From assembly GCF_018860665.1 (NCBI RefSeq), contig NZ_JAHKPK010000055.1:124001-188000 (forward strand): a stretch of 64,000 nt of DNA, read 5' to 3'. The translations under genes and the position numbers were made by a program. Below are positions 49,627 to 58,407 of this stretch, one piece after another (within the stretch, counting starts at the first letter, position 1; each line of letters starts with the position of its first letter). The notes under the pieces are model-generated. The model saw only the letters and a program-made list of their open reading frames with translations, ran no database searches and was not told the DNA's origin. Origin of the DNA: Pacificibacter marinus. Lineage in GTDB: Bacteria; Pseudomonadota; Alphaproteobacteria; Rhodobacterales; Rhodobacteraceae.

Positions 49627-49669
49627 GTTTTTATAAAATTTCTACGGCTGAGTGATCTGCGATTAGGGC

Positions 49670-50617
49670 CTAGTCGTCTTGTTCGGCCAAGAAGCGTTCA
49701 GCATCCAAGGCCGCCATACAGCCCATGCCCGCAGAGGTGACAGCTTGGCGGTATTTATGATCTGTCAGATCACCTGCTGCAAAAATGCCTGGGATAGATG
49801 TCTCTGTTGAGCCGGGCGTGACTTTGACATAGCCGCCGTTGTGCGTTTCCAAAACATCAGACACCAATTCGCTGGCCGGCGCGTGGCCGATGGCAACGAA
49901 AACACCTTTGGCTGGAATTTCGGTGATCTCGCCGGTTTTCACATGTTTCGCTCGCACACCGTTGACGCCCTTCATCGGAGCTTCATCGCCGAAGACTTCT
50001 TCAAGCTGGTGATCCCAAAGAACCTCGATCTTTTCATTCTTGAACAAGCGGTGCTCAAGAATTTTCTCGCAACGCAGGCTGTCGCGACGGTGGATCAATG
50101 TCACTTTAGAGGCAAAGTTGGTCAAAAACAGCGCTTCTTCAACCGCAGTATTACCGCCACCGATGACAACGATTTCCATGCCGCGGTAAAAGAACCCGTC
50201 ACAGGTCGCACAGGCCGAAACACCGAAGCCTTTAAAAGCCTCTTCCGAGGGCAGACCGAGCCATTTCGCCCGCGCACCTGTCGCCAAAATCACCGCATCA
50301 GCGGTGTAGGTGGTGCCACTGTCGCCCATGGCCACAAAAGGACGTTGGCTGGTGTCTAGGCTGGTGATGATGTCTTGTTTGATCTCACAGCCCATGGCTT
50401 CGGCATGAGCCTGCATATTGACCATCAGTTCAGGGCCTTGGATTTCTGTGTGACCAGGCCAGTTTTCAACTTCTGTGGTGGTTGTCAATTGACCGCCGGG
50501 TTCGATGCCTTGCACCAGCAAAGGGGCCAGCATGGCGCGTGAGGCATAGACGCCAGCAGTGTATCCCGCTGGGCCAGATCCAATGATCAGAACTTTTGTG
50601 TGTTTTGTCTCAGACAT
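49670..50617 (-). CDS. trxB: thioredoxin-disulfide reductase
   Basis: An FAD and NADPH enzyme that reduces thioredoxin. 315 aa. FAD site [18 protein letters not shown] (11-28), redox pair Cys136 and Cys139 in [13 protein letters not shown] site [13 protein letters not shown], and the C-terminal [21 protein letters not shown]. Divergent from an Lrp-family regulator gene. Confidence 0.97.
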   Translation of the reverse strand: MSETKHTKVLIIGSGPAGYTAGVYASRAMLAPLLVQGIEPGGQLTTTTEVENWPGHTEIQGPELMVNMQAHAEAMGCEIKQDIITSLDTSQRPFVAMGDSGTTYTADAVILATGARAKWLGLPSEEAFKGFGVSACATCDGFFYRGMEIVVIGGGNTAVEEALFLTNFASKVTLIHRRDSLRCEKILEHRLFKNEKIEVLWDHQLEEVFGDEAPMKGVNGVRAKHVKTGEITEIPAKGVFVAIGHAPASELVSDVLETHNGGYVKVTPGSTETSIPGIFAAGDLTDHKYRQAVTSAGMGCMAALDAERFLAEQDD

Positions 50618-50876
50618 ATCGGCCTCTTGTCATTGTCTTTGGGTTGCACCCGATATAGACACGCCATCCCGAGGACGCAAACCTAAGTCGCATATCAATA
50701 CGTCACAGTTGCGTATTCGGGATGTTTTTATTGAGCAAGAGCAGAATCCTTTTGTGCAACGAATGGAATCTTCTTGAATTTATATGCCCTAAATGAGACA
50801 CATCATTGCGCCCGACAGGGTGTTTACAGTTGTTTTGAAAATTGTTCCCCTTTTTGCCCAACCGTCGGAGACCCGA

Positions 50877-51377
50877 ATGCCCGTCCATAAACTTGATGAA
50901 ATCGACCGAAAAATTCTGGCGGAATTGCAGGCTGATGGGCGTATGACCAATGTTGAATTGGCCAAACGGGTCGGTATTTCCGCGCCGCCGTGCTTGCGCC
51001 GTGTGCGCACTCTGGAAGAAGCGGGCTATATCACCGGCTATCACGCGGTTGTCGATGCGCGCGCATTGCAGTTCGAAGTGCAGGTTTTTGCGATGGTCGG
51101 TTTGCAAAGCCAAGCCGAAGTGGATCTGTCAGCATTTGAGGCAAAATGCTGTGAATGGCCGCTTGTGCGTGAATGTCATATGCTTAATGGTGAGGTGGAT
51201 TTCATTTTGAAATGCGTTGCTCCCGACCTGTCGACTTTTCAGACATTTTTAACATCTCAACTGCTGTCGACGCCCAATGTGGCCAGCGTGAAAACCTCTT
51301 TGGTGATCCGCGGCGCCAAAGACGAACCGGGTGTGCCATTTGAAGTATTAGAGGCACGGTTGGCCCAAAACGCATAA
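50877..51377 (+). CDS. Lrp/AsnC-family transcriptional regulator
   Basis: A 166-aa regulator. Helix-turn-helix at about 20-45 (LQADGRMTNVELAKRVGISAPP) and the C-terminal RAM/ligand domain (about 70-150) with ALQFEVQVFAMVGLQSQ. The ATG at 50877 has GGAG six bases upstream. Divergent from trxB, a recurrent arrangement in Rhodobacteraceae; target genes unknown. Confidence 0.9.
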   Translation: MPVHKLDEIDRKILAELQADGRMTNVELAKRVGISAPPCLRRVRTLEEAGYITGYHAVVDARALQFEVQVFAMVGLQSQAEVDLSAFEAKCCEWPLVRECHMLNGEVDFILKCVAPDLSTFQTFLTSQLLSTPNVASVKTSLVIRGAKDEPGVPFEVLEARLAQNA

Positions 51378-51465
51378 GCCATCTAACGACACAAATTGTT
51401 ATGAAGTCTTCAAGCGGCCCCTAATCCGAGGCCGCTTTGATGTTTGTTTGGCAAGGTCAGTCTAT

Positions 51466-52293
51466 TCAAGCCGTATCCAAGGACAACAAGTCGCCCGCAG
51501 ACAATCGCGGATGCACCATCGCCCCAAAGTCGCCCAGCTCGGTCAGATGTGGAAACAGGTCCATAAACCGTGCACGCATTGACCCAATCAATTGACCAGA
51601 GGCCGCCGTTCCGGGGTGATAGGTCTCTAAATCGACACCGTTGACGCGGATCAAACGGTGTTGCGGTAGACAGATATGATAGGTCTTCACCGACGACATC
51701 GGCGTCACTTCAATCACGGACTGGCCGTCCACCAAGCTCGACACAGGCGCCATGGCTTCGGATGTGCCCAAGTACGATTTGAGCGCGTTTGAGCGGTGCA
51801 AATAGCGCGCGCCGCTGCCCAGCAATAAATCGGGGGCAGGGCGACCATAGCCAAAACTATCCGCCATCAAGCGATACAGGCACTCAGGGGCAGCCCCTTG
51901 TTTGCGCGTGCCTTGAGCATCCAATTGCATCGAGCCGATCCACTGGATTGGCAAAAAATCACCACTGACTGTTTCCACAAGATCACCGGGCAACAGGTCT
52001 TCGATGGCAGCGGGGCCGCGGTCTGTCGGGATCAAAGCGCCACGGGCAAAGGCGCTAAAGGCGTGTTCAAACACTGGTAAAGCGGGGGCTGACACGCGAC
52101 GATCCATGATGTCGCCATTGGGGGCCAACCACATCATATCAAAGCTGCGTGTGACAATTTCAGCGCGCGGCGCTGGGCGTGCACGGCGTACAGTCCAAGC
52201 GGCTTGCGCTTTGGTCGTTTGAGATGTGCCAAGCGGCGTGGCAGCGCGCTGGGCGCTCGACGCAGAATTTGCGCCGAAATGGGGGTGCGACAT
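51466..52293 (-). CDS. Hint (Hedgehog/intein) domain protein
   Basis: A 275-aa protein. The Hint fold covers about 82-240: GALIPTDRGPAAIEDLLPGDLVETVSGDFLPIQWIGS at the start and a KTYHICLPQHRLIRVNGVDLETYHPG end, with histidines typical of Hint_2. The first position of the domain is Arg-Gly-Ala-Leu, without the Cys or Ser used for splicing in inteins, so self-splicing is unlikely. AGGAG is spaced six bases before the ATG. Common in Rhodobacteraceae; role unknown. Confidence 0.82.
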   Translation of the reverse strand: MSHPHFGANSASSAQRAATPLGTSQTTKAQAAWTVRRARPAPRAEIVTRSFDMMWLAPNGDIMDRRVSAPALPVFEHAFSAFARGALIPTDRGPAAIEDLLPGDLVETVSGDFLPIQWIGSMQLDAQGTRKQGAAPECLYRLMADSFGYGRPAPDLLLGSGARYLHRSNALKSYLGTSEAMAPVSSLVDGQSVIEVTPMSSVKTYHICLPQHRLIRVNGVDLETYHPGTAASGQLIGSMRARFMDLFPHLTELGDFGAMVHPRLSAGDLLSLDTA

Positions 52294-52597
52294 TGAACAC
52301 TCCTGTGGTCACTGTTCGGCCCCCACCGATCCAGTGGATCAACATTCACAGGAAATTAAGTACATTGTCAAAAGCTTAATGGCATTGGCGCTGCCGGTGG
52401 CACCAGTAGCAGGTAATGCCGCTTCTTTGTTTCCAAAACTGTAAGGAATGTGGCGCTGCTTTGCCAAAATTCGCTGAGCAAGCTGTCGCGGTGTTCACCA
52501 CGATTGTTGTGGAACAACCAAGTGATTCTCTGTTCGTTCGTGATTTTGGGCCACGGATCGAAGTCGGGAGGATGCCTCGATCCGCAGCAGGGCGGCC
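52294..52597. other. 304-bp gap between the Hint gene and a small gene
   Basis: No gene is supported; open frames in it have no family resemblance. Confidence 0.4.
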
Positions 52598-52765
52598 TTA
52601 TGCGGAGGCAGCCAATTTGGTGCCTGAGGCGCGCGCAGCAACTTTGGCTTTCCACTCGGACCGGCGATTGCCACGAGCCCAAGGCAGGTGAACGTCAGAC
52701 GTTTTTGCCTGCTCGATTGCAGATGTCAGCCAGCGGCGGTTTTTGATTTTGATTTGCTGTGTCAT
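52598..52765 (-). CDS. small basic protein
   Basis: A 55-aa protein rich in Lys/Arg and Ala (IKIKNRRWLTSAIEQAK ... LPWARGNRRSEW). I recall similar short proteins in this family of bacteria with the NRRWL and LPWARG motifs, so it is probably real. No signal peptide or membrane segment. The basic content suggests nucleic-acid or membrane contact. Start at 52765 is the ATG giving the conserved length; the Shine-Dalgarno is weak. Confidence 0.6.
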   Translation of the reverse strand: MTQQIKIKNRRWLTSAIEQAKTSDVHLPWARGNRRSEWKAKVAARASGTKLAASA

Positions 52766-53050
52766 GCTCTGTTCTCTCAAATGCCCCGTCTGGTGCGGGT
52801 GTGTGTTTGTTAGAGCTAATATGACGGTGGGCTACGGCGATATTTGGGCGGTGAGGCATGTTTTCAGAAAAATGTAGAAAGAATATCATGTTCAATCGGT
52901 ATGTTGCGCCTCAGATATTATCCAATTGAAAGTAAACAATTTTAATAAATGCGGAAACAGTCTTGTTCAAAGCTATGTGATTGTTTCTGGCTAAAATAGG
53001 GCAGGCTTTGGTCCCTTTTTCGCCCCATTGTGTCATTCGCGGGCGCGTGG

Positions 53051-53809
53051 TTACAGGCGAATGGTGGACAGCAACCTGCCATAGTCGGCTTCTTTCTTAT
53101 GTACGGACCGACGATAGGAATAGAACCGCGCTGGATCTGCATAGGTGCAATGGCGCGTCCATTCTGCATGGCCAACACCAGCCTTGCGCAAACAGTTCAG
53201 CCCAAAGGCAGGCAGATTAAACATATAGCGATCGCCCTGACCGCTGGCAAAAAACTGCACGTTATCGGGATCATGGGCAATGAAGTCGTCTAGGAACTCT
53301 GGCCCCACTTCGTAAGCCGCTTGCGATATGCTTGGACCAATGACGGCAGTGATGTTGTCACGCGTGGCGCCCAAGGCGACCATTTCCTCAACCGTGCGTT
53401 CCAAAATACCGTCCATGGCGCCGCGCCAACCAGCATGAGCCGCGCCTATGACGCCCGCGTCTTTGTCGGCAAACAACACGGGCTGACAGTCGGCGGTGAG
53501 AATGACCAAAGCCAAATCCGGTTGATCAGTAACCAAAGCATCAGCGCGTGGCATATCACCTGACGGTCTTTCCGTGACGCGCACGACCGCGTTGGAATGC
53601 ACTTGATGCACCCCGCAAAGCTGCGATTCGGCGACGTTCATGGCCTGTGCGACGCGACGGCGATTGATGGCGACGATGTCTGATTGATCTGTCGATCCCA
53701 AACCACAGTTGAGCCCCGCGTAGACCCCAGAAGACGCGCCGCCTTTGCGGGTGAAAAAGCCGTGATCTATCCCGTCCAAGGCCTCAGCGGTGATGACTTC
53801 AAGGTTCAT
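53051..53809 (-). CDS. pgeF: peptidoglycan editing factor PgeF / YfiH laccase-fold protein
   Basis: A 252-aa cytoplasmic protein of the YfiH/DUF152 family, known as the purine nucleoside phosphorylase LACC1-like or peptidoglycan editing factor group. Zinc ligands in LCGVHQVHSNAV, ILTADCQPVLF and AHAGWRGAMDGI (Cys and His) are visible, with FYSYRRSVHKKEADYGR at the end. The ATG at 53809 has AAAGAG upstream. Last gene of lgt-midA-pgeF. Confidence 0.92.
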   Translation of the reverse strand: MNLEVITAEALDGIDHGFFTRKGGASSGVYAGLNCGLGSTDQSDIVAINRRRVAQAMNVAESQLCGVHQVHSNAVVRVTERPSGDMPRADALVTDQPDLALVILTADCQPVLFADKDAGVIGAAHAGWRGAMDGILERTVEEMVALGATRDNITAVIGPSISQAAYEVGPEFLDDFIAHDPDNVQFFASGQGDRYMFNLPAFGLNCLRKAGVGHAEWTRHCTYADPARFYSYRRSVHKKEADYGRLLSTIRL

Positions 53810-53849
53810 ATCAGCGACTCTTTCAAACAAGGTGGGCGACCTGAGGCTT

Positions 53850-54947
53850 TCAAGCGGACTTGGTAAATCCAGCCGGCAACATATCTGCCTTGGGCACTAT
53901 GGCAATTGCTTTGAAAAGCAAGCCCATTTTATCGGCGTTGGTCAACCTGTCAAATGCGGCAATATGATTTTCCAGCGCCTCACCATGCATATGAGTGCTT
54001 AGTTTTTCAGCACGTTCACTTATACCAAGCTGTGCCAAAAGATGCCCTTGCGGTATCATCGCCGAAACATAAGCCCCAGCGGTTTGCGCCTCAAGGCTGA
54101 GCGCTTCGAAATCCACATGGGCCGTCAGGTCTGCACATCCGGGGCGGGCCAGAGGATCGACCATCTTGTGGTTTTCCAGCGCTTGGAACGTATCGCCCCG
54201 TGCGTGCCAATCGCCGTAGTCGATGATGATGGCAGCGCCACCATGGCTTTTGATGCGCCGCGCGATTTCATCGATGATCGGCGCTGACGAGGGGCATATT
54301 TCAACCACATCGCCGTCTTGCGTATCATCCAAACGATGATCTAGCAGCGCAATCGGCGCGGGCTGTGACAAGCCAAGCACAAGTGAGTCGTCGATCAATC
54401 CCACTTGCGTTTCGCGCCATCCCTTTGGATCACGCACAAATTGGCGGATCGGCAAAGCGTCGAAAAACTCGTTGGCGATCAAGAATAACGCCTGATCGGG
54501 CAGGTCGGCTGCGGTGTTTGCATAGGTGATATCAAAGCCGCTGAGAAGCTCTCGTTGTTTGGCGCGTAATGCGGGCGAGGCCTCAACCAGTGTCAGCTGC
54601 ATTGAGGCGTGAAACTGCGGCACCGCCTTGGTCGCGCGCAATATATCCGCCATCAATGTGCCACGCCCGGGGCCAAGTTCGGCCAATGTAAACGGGACAG
54701 GGCGGCCTTGGTCGATCCATGCCTGCGCCAAACACAGGCCCAACAATTCGCCAAACATTTGGCTGATCTCTGGCGCTGTGGTGAAATCACCTGCGGCCCC
54801 CAAAGGATCGCGGGTGGTGTAATAGCCATGGGTCGGGTGCAGAAGGCAATCGGCCATATATTCGGCCAGCGATATCGGGCCCGTGTTGGAAATGCGTCGC
54901 AGCAACAGTTCTGCGATAGGGGTGGCCTTGGGCTTGGACGCGCTCAT
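53850..54947 (-). CDS. midA: MidA/NDUFAF7-type methyltransferase (DUF185)
   Basis: A 365-aa SAM-dependent methyltransferase. Motif I is FTLAELGPGRGTLMADIL (about 86-103), with the family start PISLAEYMADCLLHPTHGYY. Mitochondrial homologues methylate an arginine of complex I subunit NDUFS2, and alphaproteobacterial members may do the same. The start overlaps the lgt stop by four bases. Confidence 0.9.
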   Translation of the reverse strand: MSASKPKATPIAELLLRRISNTGPISLAEYMADCLLHPTHGYYTTRDPLGAAGDFTTAPEISQMFGELLGLCLAQAWIDQGRPVPFTLAELGPGRGTLMADILRATKAVPQFHASMQLTLVEASPALRAKQRELLSGFDITYANTAADLPDQALFLIANEFFDALPIRQFVRDPKGWRETQVGLIDDSLVLGLSQPAPIALLDHRLDDTQDGDVVEICPSSAPIIDEIARRIKSHGGAAIIIDYGDWHARGDTFQALENHKMVDPLARPGCADLTAHVDFEALSLEAQTAGAYVSAMIPQGHLLAQLGISERAEKLSTHMHGEALENHIAAFDRLTNADKMGLLFKAIAIVPKADMLPAGFTKSA

Positions 54948-55822
54948 GAGCGGCTCGCCCGTATGGCCAACCCCAATCCGATCAAGATCATAGGTACAGA
55001 CAGAAGTTGCCCCATTGAAAGCCCGATAAGCACATGGCCCATAGGATTGTCAGGGGTGATGAATTGCGCGTCGGCTTGGCGAAAAAACTCAACGATAAAG
55101 CGCGATACGCCGTAGCCAGCAAAGAAAATTCCTGCGATCAGGCCTGGTTTTTTCAACGCGTTAAAGCGCCAAACCAAGACCAACAACACTGTACCTAATA
55201 GCAGCCCTTCCAGCAGGCCTTCGTACAATTGTGACGGGTGGCGGGCACATAAGGTGGTCGCAGTGGCACAGGCCTGTGCCGCATCGCCCGGAAACACCAC
55301 CGCCCAAGGCGCATCAGAGGGGCGCCCCCAAAGCTCTGCATTGACGAAATTCGCCATCCGCCCCAGTAACAATCCAGCAGGGGCCGCCATCGCCAATAGG
55401 TCCGCCAGTGACAACAAGCGTAGCTTTTGCGCGCGCCCATAAAGAAAGGCCGCAACCACAACGCCCAAGAACCCACCATGAAAGGCCATGCCACCTTGCC
55501 ATATCATCGGAATCTCAACCGGATGGGCCAGAAAATAGCTGGGTTTGTAAAACAATACATAGCCCAACCGCCCGCCTGCAATCACGCCCAGCACCAGCCA
55601 CGATAGCATGTCGTCCAGTTGTTCGCGCGTCATCAGCGTGGTGTCATCAGGCCAAAGCCGCGCGGATTTCAACGCCGCCACCGCCAGCCCCCAAGCGATC
55701 AGCACCCCAAAGATATAGGCCAAGGCATACCAGTGCAGGGCAAAGTTGATGGGCCCAAGCTCGATCGAAAAGAGCACAGGCGAGATATCGGGGAATTGGA
55801 TCACGGCAGGTAAATTAAACAT
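54944..55822 (-). CDS. lgt: phosphatidylglycerol--prolipoprotein diacylglyceryl transferase
   Basis: Attaches diacylglycerol to the lipobox cysteine of lipoproteins at the inner membrane. 292 aa with seven hydrophobic segments, the GGMAFHGGFLG motif (His) and the Lgt signature GRMANFVNAELWGR with its essential arginine. The ATG at 55822 starts the family sequence; longer frames cross into the divergent ubiK region. First gene of the lgt-midA-pgeF operon. Confidence 0.96.
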   Translation of the reverse strand: MFNLPAVIQFPDISPVLFSIELGPINFALHWYALAYIFGVLIAWGLAVAALKSARLWPDDTTLMTREQLDDMLSWLVLGVIAGGRLGYVLFYKPSYFLAHPVEIPMIWQGGMAFHGGFLGVVVAAFLYGRAQKLRLLSLADLLAMAAPAGLLLGRMANFVNAELWGRPSDAPWAVVFPGDAAQACATATTLCARHPSQLYEGLLEGLLLGTVLLVLVWRFNALKKPGLIAGIFFAGYGVSRFIVEFFRQADAQFITPDNPMGHVLIGLSMGQLLSVPMILIGLGLAIRASRS

Positions 55823-55966
55823 GCGCGCATCTGTCTTGGGGAAAGGGCAAGAGTCAACCTTGCGATTTGCACCACTTCCCCCCATATATCGCTCAACAAC
55901 GACACTTTCGCGTGACTTGTGCCTTTTGTGGTACGGCGCGCCACCAAGCACGCAACGGAGAGCCCC

Positions 55967-56224
55967 ATGCAAACGCGCAATAAAATTCTTGATGACTTTT
56001 CCCAGTTGATGACCAATGCGATGGGCGTGGCCCAAGGCGCAAAAGGCGAAGCGGATACCGCGCTTAAAGGCCTTATCGATCGCTGGCTTGCGGATCGTGA
56101 TTTCGTCACCCGTGACGAATTTGAAGCGGTGCGGTTGATGGCGCAAAAAGCGCGCGAAGAAAATATAGCATTGAGTGCCCGTTTGGATGCCTTGGAAGCG
56201 GCTGCGAAATCTTCTAAAACATAA
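55967..56224 (+). CDS. ubiK: UbiK-family ubiquinone biosynthesis accessory factor
   Basis: An 85-aa coiled-coil protein (BMFP/DUF526), with TRNKILDDFSQLMTNAMGV near the start and a C-terminal coiled coil DFVTRDEFEAVRLMAQKAREEN. Helps the ubiquinone-synthesis complex in proteobacteria. CGGAG precedes the ATG at 55967. Divergent from lgt; a strong terminator follows. Confidence 0.9.
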   Translation: MQTRNKILDDFSQLMTNAMGVAQGAKGEADTALKGLIDRWLADRDFVTRDEFEAVRLMAQKAREENIALSARLDALEAAAKSSKT

Positions 56225-56652
56225 GCCAACCCCTCGGGGGCGGCATGGACTTATCGGTATCGAGGGGGCGCAATGCGCCCCTTTTTTGCGTTCTGTGATC
56301 GCGATTGTTTAAACTGCGCTTGCGTTTCGGTCGCTTTTTGACGCGTTTGAGCGGATGAGAAAAGGTGATTTGAACGGCAGGATCAGCCTGATGCACTGTC
56401 AAGTTTTTCCAATCCTCTCAATGTTTTGTGGATAAGTCACGCGGTATGCGCTTTGGGGCTGTTTTGCCCTGTGGGTAAGCACGATTGCTGGGGATAAGCG
56501 TAAAGTTTCTCTTTACAGTCGCAGCCATTCGTCACACCATATCTGGTATGGGGTGCTAGGTTTCCCGCCGCCCCTAGAGCAGGCACCAAGTCTTGGTGGC
56601 GGTGTTGGGGAACATCGCAAAGCCAAAGACGATAACAAAAGCGAGGCTGCAC
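56225..56652. other. 428-bp region with ubiK terminator and DnaA-box-like repeats
   Basis: No gene is supported. It holds the ubiK terminator and three TGTGGATAA-like 9-mers (see findings). Confidence 0.45.
56264..56288 (+). terminator. terminator of ubiK
   Basis: Perfect inverted repeat GGGGCGC-AAT-GCGCCCC followed by six T, 40 bp beyond the ubiK stop. Confidence 0.92.
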
Positions 56653-57153
56653 ATGTCGCTGAACGAACAGTCCTTTACCGACGATCTTCATCCCATTGAT
56701 CTTGTCGAAACTCTTGCGGTCACCCGCGATTGGGAATTTGACCGCGTGACTGACGACCAAATCGCTATGGCTGTCGTTGGCCAATGGCGGACGTATTCCA
56801 TCACTTTGGCGTGGTCCGATTACGACGAGACCCTGCGTTTGATTTGTACGTTCGAGATGGAGCCCCCAGAAGAGCGCCTGCCGCAAATTTATGAGCTGTT
56901 GAACCATGCCAATGACGAATGCTGGGCGGGCAACTTTACGTTTTGGCAGGATCAAAATTTGATGGTCTACCGCTATGGGTTGCTGCTGGATGGTGGTCAG
57001 GTCGCGGGGCCAAAACAGGTTGACCGCATGATCAATGCCGCCGTTGCCGCCGCCGAGCGGTTCTATCCCGCCTTTCAACTTGTTGCATGGGCTGAGCGCA
57101 CACCTAAGAGTGCGATGGATGTGGCCATTCGCGAGGCCTACGGGCGCGCCTAA
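56653..57153 (+). CDS. YbjN-domain protein
   Basis: A 166-aa cytoplasmic protein of the YbjN (type III secretion chaperone-like) family: IDLVETLAVTRDWEFDR at the start, IQIYELLNHANDECWAGNF-like middle (LPQIYELLNHANDECW) and a C-terminal helix FYPAFQLVAWAE. Function of the family is unclear. ATG at 56653 starts the domain. A terminator follows. Confidence 0.87.
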   Translation: MSLNEQSFTDDLHPIDLVETLAVTRDWEFDRVTDDQIAMAVVGQWRTYSITLAWSDYDETLRLICTFEMEPPEERLPQIYELLNHANDECWAGNFTFWQDQNLMVYRYGLLLDGGQVAGPKQVDRMINAAVAAAERFYPAFQLVAWAERTPKSAMDVAIREAYGRA

Positions 57154-57210
57154 AACAATTTGACGGATGCTGGCGGCTTCGCTTGCACAGCCGCGCAGAC
57201 AAGATAGACT

Positions 57211-57239
57211 GCCCCCTGATCCCCTTCAGGGGGCTTTTT
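57211..57239 (+). terminator. terminator of the ybjN-like gene
   Basis: Perfect 9-bp inverted repeat GCCCCCTGA/TCAGGGGGC with T run, 58 bp beyond the ybjN-like stop and just upstream of proC. Confidence 0.88.
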
Positions 57240-57262
57240 ATTGACTTGAATTGGAGTGCTTC

Positions 57263-58069
57263 ATGGACGATCTGAAAACACGCGGCTTGGTTCTTTTGGG
57301 ATGCGGAAAGATGGGGTCTGCGATGCTCAAGGGTTGGCTCAAAGGCGGCTTGCCTGCCACCTCTGTCACTGTGCTAGACCCGTATCCATCCGATTGGCTG
57401 AAAGAAACAGGCGTGCATTTGAACGTCGACCTTCCTGCAAACCCCGCTATCGTTTTGGTGGCTGTAAAACCACAAATGATGGGGGACGCCTTGCCAAGCC
57501 TGCAAGCGCTGGGCAATAGCGATACAGTATTTTTGTCTGTCGCTGCGGGGATTACCATTAAAACCTACGAAGACATGCTGGGGGCGAAAACGCCTGTTAT
57601 TCGCGCCATGCCCAACACGCCTGCCGCGGTTGGTCGCGGGATCACGGGAATCGTTGGCAATGCAGTGACGACCCCTGCGCAAATCGATTTGGCCGATCAA
57701 TTGCTTCAAGCTGTGGGCCAAGTGGTACGCTTGGACGACGAGGCGCAAATCCGCGCTTTGACAGCTGTGTCTGGTTGCGGTCCTGCTTATGTTTTCCACT
57801 TGATCGAGGCCATGGCCGCCGCGGGTGAGGCGGCAGGTTTGCCTGCTGAAATGGCGTTGCAATTGGCGAAAGCCACCGTGGGCGGTGCCGGCGTCTTGGC
57901 TGAAGACGCAGACGAGAGCCCCACAGAATTGCGCATCAACGTGACCTCGCCCAATGGTGTCACAGCAGAAGCTCTGCGCGTGTTGATGAATGAAGACGAC
58001 GGTTTCCCACCGCTATTGGATCGCGCGATCAAAGCAGCAGTCAAACGCGACGCGGAGCTGGCGGAATGA
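57263..58069 (+). CDS. proC: pyrroline-5-carboxylate reductase
   Basis: Last enzyme of proline synthesis, reducing P5C with NAD(P)H. 268 aa. Rossmann site LLGCGKMGSAM (12-22) and the ProC signature ALTAVSGCGPAYVFHLIEAM (about 169-188). GGAG lies six bases before the ATG. First gene of a plus-strand unit with csaA and a 2-hydroxyacid dehydrogenase gene. Confidence 0.95.
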   Translation: MDDLKTRGLVLLGCGKMGSAMLKGWLKGGLPATSVTVLDPYPSDWLKETGVHLNVDLPANPAIVLVAVKPQMMGDALPSLQALGNSDTVFLSVAAGITIKTYEDMLGAKTPVIRAMPNTPAAVGRGITGIVGNAVTTPAQIDLADQLLQAVGQVVRLDDEAQIRALTAVSGCGPAYVFHLIEAMAAAGEAAGLPAEMALQLAKATVGGAGVLAEDADESPTELRINVTSPNGVTAEALRVLMNEDDGFPPLLDRAIKAAVKRDAELAE

Positions 58070-58407
58070 GCGATGAAATCACCTTTGATGATTTTATGAA
58101 AGTCGATGTGCGTGCAGGGGTGATCATCCGTGCGGAGCCCTATCCTGAGGCGCGCAAACCGGCGATCAAGCTGTGGATCGATTTCGGCGGTGACATTGGC
58201 GAAAAGAAAACTTCAGCGCAAATCACAGCGCATTATACGCCTGAGGCGCTGATCGGCACGCAAGTCATGGCCGTGGTCAATTTTCCACCCCGCCAAATCG
58301 GTAAGTTCATGTCCGAGGTGTTGGTGTTGGGCTTGCCCGATGCCGACGGCGAGGTCGTGTTGGCACGCCCCGAGTTCGATGTGCCGATCGGGGGGCGATT
58401 GCATTGA
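58066..58407 (+). CDS. csaA: CsaA-type tRNA-binding chaperone
   Basis: A 113-aa EMAP-II/OB-fold protein: FMKVDVRAGVIIRAEPYPEARKPAIKLWIDFG is the family opening and GRQIG-like VVNFPPRQIGKFMSEVLVLG the core. Binds tRNA and possibly unfolded proteins. Overlaps proC by four bases (ATGA) and the next gene through a TTGA junction. Confidence 0.92.
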   Translation: MSDEITFDDFMKVDVRAGVIIRAEPYPEARKPAIKLWIDFGGDIGEKKTSAQITAHYTPEALIGTQVMAVVNFPPRQIGKFMSEVLVLGLPDADGEVVLARPEFDVPIGGRLH

